Position numbers and translations under genes: made by a program
In this document: piece by piece, positions 1 to 5,117 of the stretch
How the letters are laid out: each line of letters starts with the position of its first letter
How positions within the stretch are numbered: position 1 is the stretch's first letter
The notes under the pieces: generated by a model
Told to the model about the DNA's origin: nothing
Seen by the model: the letters and a program-made list of their open reading frames with translations, nothing else
Databases searched by the model: none
Assembly (NCBI GenBank): GCA_003512125.1
Contig: DOSQ01000036.1
Span: forward strand, 1-7,741
From: Acidaminococcaceae bacterium
GTDB taxonomy: Bacteria; Bacillota; Negativicutes; Acidaminococcales; Acidaminococcaceae
DNA length: 7,741 nt
Direction: 5' to 3'

Positions 1-197
1 GCTTCAAAGGTGATCCACCGTTTTTCCCGGCGGGCCCGGTGCAGTTTTACCCGTTCCGCCATTTCATCATCCAGTATTTCCGCTGTAGCTACATAACCGC
101 AAAGATTACCGGCATGCAGCACATATTTTTCTGCAAATTCACTTTTCCCGCTGCGGGCGCCGCCCAGCACCAGGACCAGTTTGTTGTCCGAATTCAA
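1..197 (-). CDS. cobU: Adenosylcobinamide kinase / adenosylcobinamide-phosphate guanylyltransferase (CobU), N-terminal part, cut by window edge
   Basis: The bifunctional cytosolic enzyme CobU phosphorylates adenosylcobinamide and then transfers GMP to give adenosyl-GDP-cobinamide, a late step in cobalamin assembly and salvage. Only the first 65 codons are present; the rest runs off the left edge. The P-loop GGARSGKS lies at residues 12-19. Next come the VATAEILDDEM segment (about 36-46) and the HRARREKRW motif (53-61); this His/Arg-rich region contains the family's guanylation site. The start is inferred to be a TTG at 195-197, because a strong AGGAGGT ribosome binding site (207-213) sits 9 bases upstream, no in-frame ATG precedes the P-loop, and homologues begin about ten residues before it. 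It follows the cobalamin adenosyltransferase gene but is separated from it by a terminator and has its own promoter. The family call is secure; the completeness of the gene cannot be judged. Confidence 0.93.
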   Translation of the reverse strand, partial: MNSDNKLVLVLGGARSGKSEFAEKYVLHAGNLCGYVATAEILDDEMAERVKLHRARREKRWITFE

Positions 198-206
198 AGT
201 ATACTG

Positions 207-213
207 ACCTCCT
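207..213 (-). promoter_or_regulatory. Strong ribosome binding site that fixes the TTG start of cobU
   Basis: On the minus strand this reads AGGAGGT, a near-complete match to the anti-Shine-Dalgarno sequence, 9 bases before the TTG at 197-195. It decides the start, because the frame offers no ATG ahead of the P-loop. Confidence 0.8.
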
Positions 214-342
214 GTGACAATACGCCGTAGCATCTGTTTGCCTGCCTGATTTATCTGAAACCATATTTAAGGAGACACCGCATGAGTCGCTTCTGATAAC
301 ATCTACTATAAAATAATTCTGTAAATTAAACTTAACTATTTT

Positions 343-371
343 ATTATACCATAGAAAAAGCCTCCTGACTA
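343..371 (-). promoter_or_regulatory. Extended -10 sigma-A promoter for cobU
   Basis: On the minus strand TGGTATAAT (343-351) is a perfect extended -10 element (TG-n-TATAAT). Seventeen bases upstream lies TAGTCA (366-371), a 4-of-6 match to TTGACA. The -35 position falls inside the stem of the terminator of the preceding gene, so termination and re-initiation are packed into about 40 bases. The predicted transcript would begin near 336, leaving a leader of about 140 bases before the cobU start codon. I saw no cobalamin riboswitch signature in that leader. This is prediction from sequence only. Confidence 0.55.
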
Positions 372-382
372 TGTGTCAGGAG
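355..382 (-). terminator. Intrinsic terminator downstream of the cobalamin adenosyltransferase gene
   Basis: On the minus strand the perfect 8-bp stem CTCCTGAC / GTCAGGAG (375-382 and 362-369) closes a 5-base loop. It is followed after GC by a five-T run (355-359). It lies about 90 bases past the adenosyltransferase stop codon and ends that transcription unit before cobU. Confidence 0.85.
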
Positions 383-470
383 ACTTGAAGTTAAATTTGT
401 ACAAACCACAGCCTGAATGAAGATTAAATGTAACAGGCAGTCATGCTGAAAAAGTTATTTCGCAGCCGGA

Positions 471-1001
471 TCATTTTCCTTCTTCCACGCCCACTTCCGT
501 TTCCACGCGGGCTAAAATGAAGCAAAGGTCCGACAGGCGGTTCACGCAGATCAGAAGCTGCGGATTTACCGGCTCCGTTTCGTTCAGGCGCAGCAGCTGG
601 CGTTCCGCACGACGGGTAGTAGTACGGGCAATATCCAGCGCACCGGCACCGGGCGTATCTCCCGGGATAATGAAATGGCTCAGGGGTTGGAGCATAGAAT
701 CAAACTTGTCTATGGTGCTTTCAAACAGTTTTACATGCTCTTCCGTTATATACGGCTGGGGCAGGTTCAGGCTGGCTACGTCCGCCATCATGGACATCAG
801 CAGCTTCTGCACATTAAAGATCGCTTCTTTTACGTCGTCCCGTTTTACCAGAGAGCGGGCCAGACCCAGCGCGGACGTAATCTCATCCAGGTTGCCGTAG
901 GATTCCACGCGGGTAGAACACTTGGACACACGTTCGCCGGTGTACAGACCGGTGGTTCCCTTATCCCCTGTACGGGTATAGACTGCAGCTTTTTTCGACA
1001 T
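471..1001 (-). CDS. Corrinoid (cob(I)alamin) adenosyltransferase, PduO/MMAB type
   Basis: This enzyme transfers the 5'-deoxyadenosyl group of ATP to cob(I)alamin or cobinamide, making the coenzyme form used by adenosylcobalamin-dependent mutases and dehydratases. The 176-residue length fits single-domain PduO-type enzymes, which form trimers with ATP at subunit interfaces. Visible family motifs are TRTGDKGTTGLYTGERVSK (9-27, the N-terminal ATP-binding loop), SYGNLDEITSALGLAR (34-49; the family usually has YGxxDELNS), FIIPGD (110-115), ARTTTRRAER (125-134, the conserved arginine-rich helix) and NRLSDLCFILAR (154-165). The ATG at 1001 has a GGAGG site 9 bases upstream (1011-1015). The gene is flanked by terminators on both sides, so it is probably monocistronic. 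It sits just upstream of cobU, which would use adenosylated cobinamide. The generic symbols pduO or cobO are possible; I left the symbol blank because this is not inside a pdu operon. Confidence 0.95.
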   Translation of the reverse strand: MSKKAAVYTRTGDKGTTGLYTGERVSKCSTRVESYGNLDEITSALGLARSLVKRDDVKEAIFNVQKLLMSMMADVASLNLPQPYITEEHVKLFESTIDKFDSMLQPLSHFIIPGDTPGAGALDIARTTTRRAERQLLRLNETEPVNPQLLICVNRLSDLCFILARVETEVGVEEGK

Positions 1002-1030
1002 ACTTCATAACCTCCTTACAATAAATGCTT

Positions 1031-1048
1031 GTACCGTCCAGACGGTAC
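1031..1048. repeat. Compact inverted repeat in the leader of the adenosyltransferase gene
   Basis: Two 8-base arms, GTACCGTC and GACGGTAC, are separated by 2 bases and match perfectly. The repeat sits 13 bases upstream of the ribosome binding site (1011-1017). As RNA it could form a 7-bp stem with a CTGG loop; as DNA it looks like a dimeric-repressor operator. There is no T-run after it, so it is not a terminator. Function unknown. Confidence 0.6.
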
Positions 1049-1064
1049 GCGGACATGATTTCTG

Positions 1065-1079
1065 CCATTTCCCAAATGG
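1065..1079. repeat. Second short inverted repeat upstream of the adenosyltransferase gene
   Basis: CCATTT and AAATGG form perfect 6-base arms around a 3-base centre, 16 bases upstream of the 1031-1048 repeat. Such a short dyad can occur by chance. It is listed because two dyads fall within 50 bases in the space between the ndk terminator and the next gene. Confidence 0.35.
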
Positions 1080-1121
1080 AACCGAAAAACATATCCCCGC
1101 AGGTTCAATGAGAGTACGGGG

Positions 1122-1153
1122 AAAAAAGGCCCAGACAAAATATTGCCTGAGCC
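1122..1153 (-). terminator. Strong intrinsic terminator of ndk
   Basis: On the minus strand GGCTCAGGCAA pairs with TTGTCTGGGCC in an 11-bp stem (with two G-T wobbles) around a 4-base loop. It is followed directly by six T residues (1122-1127). It starts about 11 bases after the ndk stop codon. Confidence 0.93.
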
Positions 1154-1164
1154 CGTTGATCTGA

Positions 1165-1581
1165 TTAATAAATTTCTTCCGGTTTGAAGAAGTTTTTGAT
1201 CTCCCGTTCTGCTGCTTCCGGGCTGTCGCTGCCATGGATTACGTTTTCTCCTTTATCCAGCGCAAAATCGCCGCGGATGGATCCGGGGGTGGATTCGATG
1301 GGATCGGTTACGCCCATCATGGTACGGATGGCTTTAATGGCATTGGGGCCTTCTACGACCATGGCAACCAGCGGGCCTCCGGTGATGAAAGCTTCCAGTT
1401 CCGGGAAGAACGGTTTGTCAACGTGTTCCGCATAATGATATTTTGCCTGATCTTTAGTCATAACCAGCATCTTCAGCGCGCAAATCTTTAAGCCGCGGCG
1501 TTCAAAGCGGGCAATAATTTCACCGATTAAATGTTTGCGTACTCCGTCGGGTTTTACCAGTACTAATGATTTCTGATCCAT
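1165..1581 (-). CDS. ndk: Nucleoside diphosphate kinase
   Basis: Ndk moves the terminal phosphate of ATP to nucleoside diphosphates through a phosphohistidine, balancing the cellular NTP and dNTP pools in the cytosol. The 138-residue protein has the standard length. Diagnostic residues are visible: VKPDGV (9-14, with Lys10), the RTMMGVTDP nucleotide-binding stretch (86-94), GSIRGDF (100-106) and the active site NVIHGSDS (113-120) with catalytic His116. The ATG at 1581 is preceded by an AGGAG site at 1590-1594, 8 bases away. A strong terminator follows the stop, and 152 bases separate it from htpX upstream, so it probably forms its own unit. I could not find a convincing promoter in that gap. 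Nothing in the protein is unusual. Confidence 0.98.
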   Translation of the reverse strand: MDQKSLVLVKPDGVRKHLIGEIIARFERRGLKICALKMLVMTKDQAKYHYAEHVDKPFFPELEAFITGGPLVAMVVEGPNAIKAIRTMMGVTDPIESTPGSIRGDFALDKGENVIHGSDSPEAAEREIKNFFKPEEIY

Positions 1582-1607
1582 GTTTTTCTCTCCTTTAAAT
1601 AAAATTA

Positions 1608-1690
1608 AATAGTATTACTATTAAAATCTATCAGGCCGGAAAATATAATCCGGTATGAAGCATCCTAAATCTCTTTCTGCAAAGGGATGC
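1608..1690. promoter_or_regulatory. Three dyads in the htpX-ndk gap, possible ndk leader or control region
   Basis: The gap 1582-1733 holds three dyads. AATAGT/ACTATT is a perfect 6-base pair of arms around 3 bases at 1608-1622, about 14 bases upstream of the ndk ribosome binding site. CCGGA/TCCGG is a 5-base pair around 8 bases at 1636-1653. GGATGC/GCATCC is a 6-base pair around 19 bases at 1660-1690. None is followed by a good T-run on the minus strand, so none is a convincing htpX terminator. No clear -35/-10 pair was seen. These could be leader hairpins, an operator or chance. Confidence 0.3.
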
Positions 1691-1733
1691 GTTACGTAAG
1701 CCCGTCTGCAACAGGAAAACAGCACAGCCAGAA

Positions 1734-2585
1734 CTATTTTTCCAGTTTGCCCTGCCGTCTCATCTCTTCGGCCTGCTGGCGCAGCAGCCGTACCCGTTCT
1801 TCCGTAGAAGGATGGGTGCTGAACAGCTTCTGCATATCCCTGGTGCTGAACGGGCACATGATAAACATATGTGCCGTAGCTTCCGTGGCATTTTGCATGG
1901 TCCGGCGGGTTGAATAGGTGGAAATCTTCTCCAGCGCATCCGCCAGATAATTCGGGTTGCCGCACAAAGCGCCGCCGCCCTCGTCTGCTTTATATTCGCG
2001 GCTGCGGGAAACTGCCATCTGGATCAGCGCTGCCGCAATAGGCGCCAGAATCAGCAGCAACACAGAAGCAATCGGATTATTGTTTTCCCTGTCACGGCTG
2101 CCGCCAAACCATAAAGCGAACCGGGATATCGTAGTAATGACACCGGCCAGACTGGCTGCTACGGTACTGATCAGGATATCCCTGTTCTTGACATGGGTCA
2201 TTTCATGACCCAGCACGCCTTCGATTTCTTTCGGGGAAAGGTAATTCATCAGTGCCGTGGTCACCGCTACGGCAGCGTGTTCCGGGTTACGGCCGGTAGC
2301 AAAAGCATTCGGTACCTGGTCATCAATAATATATACCTTGGGCATAGGCAGGTTGGCCCGCTGTGCCAGCCGTTTAACGATACCGTACAAAGCCGGCGCG
2401 GTATTCTCGTCTACCTGATGGGCCTTATATTGGGCCAGCACCATTTTATCACTGTTCCAATAGGCAAAAAAGTTCATGCCCAGTGAAAAAATCAGCATGA
2501 CCATCATACCCTCACGGCCGCCTGCAAAGTCGCCCACCATGACCAGTAGCAGGGTAAGCAATGTCATTAAAAAAGCTGTCTTCAT
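1734..2585 (-). CDS. htpX: Membrane zinc metalloprotease HtpX (M48 family)
   Basis: HtpX is an inner-membrane endopeptidase that helps remove misfolded membrane proteins, usually as part of an envelope or heat stress response. From the ATG at 2585 the protein has 283 residues, typical for the family. Two N-terminal hydrophobic segments (about 1-18 and 26-42) are followed by a cytosolic part with NAFATGR (93-99). The zinc motif HEMTH is at 127-131 within GHEMTHVKNRD, two more hydrophobic segments lie at about 138-160 and 173-191, and the third zinc ligand Glu197 lies in SREYKADE. The C-terminus carries STHPSTEERVRLLR (256-269). A GTG codon 12 bases further upstream is in frame, but it lies only 1 base from the AAGGAG site (2599-2604), so I prefer the ATG although its 13-base spacing is long. 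The gene has its own promoter overlapped by a palindrome. Confidence 0.96.
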   Translation of the reverse strand: MKTAFLMTLLTLLLVMVGDFAGGREGMMVMLIFSLGMNFFAYWNSDKMVLAQYKAHQVDENTAPALYGIVKRLAQRANLPMPKVYIIDDQVPNAFATGRNPEHAAVAVTTALMNYLSPKEIEGVLGHEMTHVKNRDILISTVAASLAGVITTISRFALWFGGSRDRENNNPIASVLLLILAPIAAALIQMAVSRSREYKADEGGGALCGNPNYLADALEKISTYSTRRTMQNATEATAHMFIMCPFSTRDMQKLFSTHPSTEERVRLLRQQAEEMRRQGKLEK

Positions 2586-2602
2586 AATTACAAACACACT
2601 CC

Positions 2603-2626
2603 TTATAATTATCTAAATAATTATAA
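2603..2626. repeat. Perfect 10-bp-arm AT palindrome over the htpX promoter, candidate operator
   Basis: TTATAATTAT and ATAATTATAA are perfect inverted arms around a 4-base centre. On the minus strand the upstream arm contains the -10 box TATAAT (2620-2625), the predicted transcription start falls near the centre (about 2613), and the downstream arm runs into the AAGGAG ribosome binding site (2599-2604). A dimeric protein bound here would block initiation. The half-site TTATAAT is the half-site of the PerR box, but the spacing between inverted half-sites is 10 rather than 1, so the regulator cannot be named. Confidence 0.7.
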
Positions 2627-2648
2627 CAGACTTTGTCCTATTTTTCAA
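2620..2648 (-). promoter_or_regulatory. Sigma-A promoter of htpX
   Basis: On the minus strand TTGAAA (2643-2648, 5 of 6 to consensus) is followed by exactly 17 bases and a perfect TATAAT (2620-2625). The -35 box lies in the last codons of the upstream SRPBCC gene. This is the best promoter in the window by sequence. It would give a leader of only about 28 bases and make htpX independent of the upstream aminotransferase unit. Confidence 0.8.
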
Positions 2649-3072
2649 TTTCTCCTTTAATGGCCCGCAGCATGTCCTCGCTGTTTTCCCTGACCTTGCG
2701 GATCAGGATGGGGTTCAGCAGGCCGGCGATCATGGGGATCCCAAATTCAAAATCCACAGCCAGAGACACATTGACGCCCTCTTCGGTGTCTGCCAGTTCC
2801 CAGGCGCCTTCCATCTTTTTCAAATCCCCGGCAGTCTGTTTATACGTGATCTTAAACGTTTCCGGATAAAAGTCATCCCGTTCGGTCCAGATGATCTTCC
2901 GCCCGTCCACGTTGGAAACCCAATGGGAAATATCATAATTATCTCCCTTTTCCAGTACCTCCACACTGACAAGGTTTTTCATAAATTTCGGATAGGATGC
3001 CATATCCTGAATCACGTCAAAAATTTTCTGTTTTTCACCTTTGATTACTATTTCAGATTTTACAAACGGCAT
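2638..3072 (-). CDS. SRPBCC / START-fold (polyketide cyclase, COQ10/RatA-like) protein
   Basis: A 144-residue protein with the whole-length pattern of the SRPBCC helix-grip fold, a hydrophobic pocket that binds lipids or other ligands. Family hallmarks are MPFVKSEIVI (1-10), FDVIQDMASYPKFMKNLVSVEVLE (18-41, matching the 'D-YP-F' opening of COQ10/RatA proteins), WTERDDF (62-68), GDLKKMEGAWEL (82-93) and a long C-terminal helix from about 118. No transmembrane segment or signal peptide is seen, so it should be cytosolic. The ATG at 3072 has a GGAG site 7 bases upstream. It begins 31 bases after the aminotransferase stop with no terminator between, so the two are probably co-transcribed. The ligand and role cannot be read from sequence, and homologues have very diverse functions. 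Confidence 0.85.
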   Translation of the reverse strand: MPFVKSEIVIKGEKQKIFDVIQDMASYPKFMKNLVSVEVLEKGDNYDISHWVSNVDGRKIIWTERDDFYPETFKITYKQTAGDLKKMEGAWELADTEEGVNVSLAVDFEFGIPMIAGLLNPILIRKVRENSEDMLRAIKGEIEK

Positions 3073-3103
3073 ACAACCACTCCCCGTTTACCCTAGTACT
3101 TTC

Positions 3104-4345
3104 TTATAAATCATCAATCACATCTGCGACCTGCCGGATACAGCTCCGCAACACTTCCAGCACATGATCCACAACGGATTTTGGCATGATGAGCGGCGGT
3201 TCGATACGGATCACCTTTGGATTATTTAATGTATAAGCCACAATGATATGCTGGTCGATCATCAGCGCCATCAGCATGCCGCCGGCTCCTTCTTTCGTCA
3301 GGTCCATACCGATCATCATGCCACGTCCGCGAACCTCTTTGATCACCTGGGGGAATTCTCTGGCAATCGCTTCTATTCCCTGTTTAAAATAAGCTCCTGT
3401 ATCCGCGCTGCGCTGCAGCAGATTTTCTTCCTCAATTACCTGCAGGGTCGCCACACCGGCTGCGCAGGCCATCTGTCCGCCGCCGAAGGTTGATGTATGC
3501 AGGAACGGCGCCTCAATCAACCCTTTCCAGGCAGCTTCCGTACCGATAACGGAACCGATGGGCATGATACCTCCGCCCAGTGCTTTGGCTACAGCCATCA
3601 GATCCGGCCTGGCCCCGTCATGTTCCACGCCGAACCAGGTTCCGGTGCGGCCGATGCCGGTCTGTACCTCGTCTGCGATCAGCAACGCGCCTTTCCTGTG
3701 GGCGATTTCTTCCGCCTGCTTCATGTATCCGTCTGCCGGCACGTTGATGCCGCCTTCTCCCTGCACCGGTTCCAGGATCACAGCTGCCGTCTCTTCGTCC
3801 ACAGCCGCTTCCAGGGCAGACACATCATTGAAAGGGACATGGGTAAACCCTTCCAGCAGCGGTTTGAAGGGATCGCGGTACAGATCCCGCCCCGTTGCCG
3901 TCAGTGAGCCGAAGGTCTTGCCATGGAACGCGTTATGGGCAGCTACAAACTTTTTGCGGCCTGTTGCCAGCCGGGCCACCTTCAGGCAGCCTTCCACCGC
4001 TTCTGTTCCGCTGTTGCAGAAAAAATTGTACTGCAGATCACCGGGGGTGATCTCCGCCAGTTTTTCCGCCAGCAGGGCAGCCGGTTCATTAAACAGCACC
4101 TTGCCGCACATTGGCATATTGTGCAGTTCCCGTTCCACGGCCTCTACAACTTTCGGATGTTTATGTCCTACCGCAAACATGCCAAAACCGCCCAGGCAGT
4201 CAATAAACTCCGTGCCTTCCGTATCGGTGATGGTCCATCCTTCCGCGCGCGCCTCCACGCTGGAAAGTCCCATAAAGCGGAATAACCGCGTTGAGGAAGG
4301 ATTGATGTATCGTTCGTATTTCTGCATAACTTCTTCCGGATTCAT
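3104..4345 (-). CDS. Class III PLP-dependent aminotransferase, putrescine/acetylornithine type
   Basis: A 413-residue fold-type I aminotransferase that moves a terminal amino group of a diamine or ornithine-like substrate to a keto acid, in arginine/ornithine or polyamine metabolism in the cytosol. Visible motifs are FFCNSGTEAVEGCLKVAR (108-125, phosphate loop of PLP), AFHGKTFGSLTATGR (139-153), LLIADEVQTGIGRTG (221-235; Asp225 contacts the PLP ring nitrogen), AVAKALGGG with Schiff-base Lys254, HTSTFGG (283-289) and the C-terminal NNPKVIRIEPPL (374-385). FHGKTFGSL, MPIGSVIGT and the C-terminal motif resemble putrescine aminotransferases (PatA/YgjG), but the length is closer to ArgD than to the 459-residue E. 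coli PatA, so the substrate stays open. The ATG at 4345 has GGAGG 7 bases upstream. It lies in an apparent unit with the SRPBCC gene. Confidence 0.92.
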   Translation of the reverse strand: MNPEEVMQKYERYINPSSTRLFRFMGLSSVEARAEGWTITDTEGTEFIDCLGGFGMFAVGHKHPKVVEAVERELHNMPMCGKVLFNEPAALLAEKLAEITPGDLQYNFFCNSGTEAVEGCLKVARLATGRKKFVAAHNAFHGKTFGSLTATGRDLYRDPFKPLLEGFTHVPFNDVSALEAAVDEETAAVILEPVQGEGGINVPADGYMKQAEEIAHRKGALLIADEVQTGIGRTGTWFGVEHDGARPDLMAVAKALGGGIMPIGSVIGTEAAWKGLIEAPFLHTSTFGGGQMACAAGVATLQVIEEENLLQRSADTGAYFKQGIEAIAREFPQVIKEVRGRGMMIGMDLTKEGAGGMLMALMIDQHIIVAYTLNNPKVIRIEPPLIMPKSVVDHVLEVLRSCIRQVADVIDDL

Positions 4346-4363
4346 CAGTAAACCTCCAAGCAG

Positions 4364-4446
4364 ACAGAACAGGTTAAGTCAACATACCCCTGACTGTTTC
4401 CTGTGTCCGATTTTATATAATATCTATATCTATATTAATATATCAT
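4364..4446. promoter_or_regulatory. AT-rich gap with dyads upstream of the aminotransferase gene
   Basis: The 101-base gap holds a nearly all-AT tract (4411-4446) containing an inverted repeat, TAATAT/ATATTA, at 4418-4437 with the internal repeat ATCTATATCTAT. Nearer the gene, an interrupted 8-bp dyad joins 4364-4373 to 4389-4397, directly upstream of the ribosome binding site. I found no good -35/-10 pair and no GC-rich terminator, so I cannot say whether the aminotransferase has its own promoter or is read through from xerD. Confidence 0.3.
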
Positions 4447-5091
4447 CTATCTTAAAATCTCTGTTTTTTTACTGTCGTCTTCTGTTCTTTTTTCCTCATC
4501 GGCCAGCCTGTTTTCTTTCGATATCCTGGGGATATCCCGGTCCCGGTTCGTCAGGTTGCCGTGATGGAAAAAGTAAACGGTATCCGTTGAAAAGATCCGT
4601 TCACTGTTTTTCCCGGATTTAACCGCGATCCCCAGTTCCAGACGCCAGGCATCCATTTCATGCCATGTTGATTGTTCTTCGTTGATAACTTTGACATCCG
4701 TATTTTGCAGGTGTTCCCGTACCCACCGGGACGCTCCTTCCAGTTCCGTTGTGACAGGCACGCCTACCGCTATTTCCCTGTCAGTCCAGAGTACATCGGC
4801 TCCCGATGTCTCCAGCAGGTCTTTATGCTGCCGGCGTCCGCTGTCCCGCAACTGCCAGTTTTCGCGTTTAATGAGAAGTACATCGTCTATGATCCTGTGG
4901 GCCGTTTTTGACTCTTCCATCAGGTCAAAGGACTTCACCGTTGTATCCGACAGGTCTTTCGGTTTTTCCTGAATACGGGAGCCGTAAAACATACCGGCAG
5001 CTCCCGCAAGCAAAAATAATATTACAATAAACAGTATAAAGATTCCCACACCGCCATGGTTGTTATCCCGGGAACCGTTGCGTTCCTGCAT
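4447..5091 (-). CDS. Hypothetical single-pass membrane-anchored protein
   Basis: I do not recognise this 214-residue protein. A polar N-terminus (1-14) is followed by one strong hydrophobic segment (about 15-37), which predicts a membrane anchor. The remainder is then probably extracytoplasmic, although the N-terminus has little positive charge and the orientation is uncertain. Residues 50-180 look like a compact mixed alpha/beta domain: a helix with AHRIIDD (64-70), then alternating hydrophobic strands around VLWTDREIAVGVPV (100-113), a helix at 118-130 and strands near 150-157 and 166-175. The tail 183-214 is highly charged and probably disordered. The central pattern faintly resembles the N-terminal domain of some divergent polysaccharide deacetylases, but no deacetylase domain is present. 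The ATG at 5091 has a modest AGAGG site about 8 bases upstream. It starts 26 bases after xerD and is likely co-transcribed with it. Confidence 0.8.
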   Translation of the reverse strand: MQERNGSRDNNHGGVGIFILFIVILFLLAGAAGMFYGSRIQEKPKDLSDTTVKSFDLMEESKTAHRIIDDVLLIKRENWQLRDSGRRQHKDLLETSGADVLWTDREIAVGVPVTTELEGASRWVREHLQNTDVKVINEEQSTWHEMDAWRLELGIAVKSGKNSERIFSTDTVYFFHHGNLTNRDRDIPRISKENRLADEEKRTEDDSKKTEILR

Positions 5092-5117
5092 ACGCAGCCC
5101 CTCTTTTCCGCACCCCG

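Noticed and set aside
198..342. Cobalamin riboswitch in the cobU leader
   Set aside because: Expected from context, but I could not find the B12 box or the conserved core segments, and the leader is short for the classic form. The CAGGAGAC string near 377-384 that resembles part of the B12 box lies on the wrong strand and is part of the terminator stem.
517..900. Plus-strand open frame opposite the cobalamin adenosyltransferase
   Set aside because: A shadow of a well-supported minus-strand gene; no ribosome binding site and no recognisable protein pattern.
2599..2626. RNA thermometer controlling htpX translation
   Set aside because: Attractive because htpX is a stress gene and the hairpin touches the ribosome binding site, but the predicted start site from the overlapping promoter falls in the loop, so most htpX transcripts would lack one arm. 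A DNA operator explains the position better.
2586..2637. CIRCE (HrcA) or CtsR site upstream of htpX
   Set aside because: Neither the TTAGCACTC/GAGTGCTAA arms nor the AGGTCAAA-type repeats are present.
3558..4622. A 354-codon open frame on the plus strand opposite the aminotransferase gene
   Set aside because: It is antisense to a gene with a full set of class III aminotransferase motifs, its translation shows low-complexity Ser/Arg/Pro-rich shadow composition and no family pattern, and it runs through the AT-rich gap into the next gene's antisense strand.
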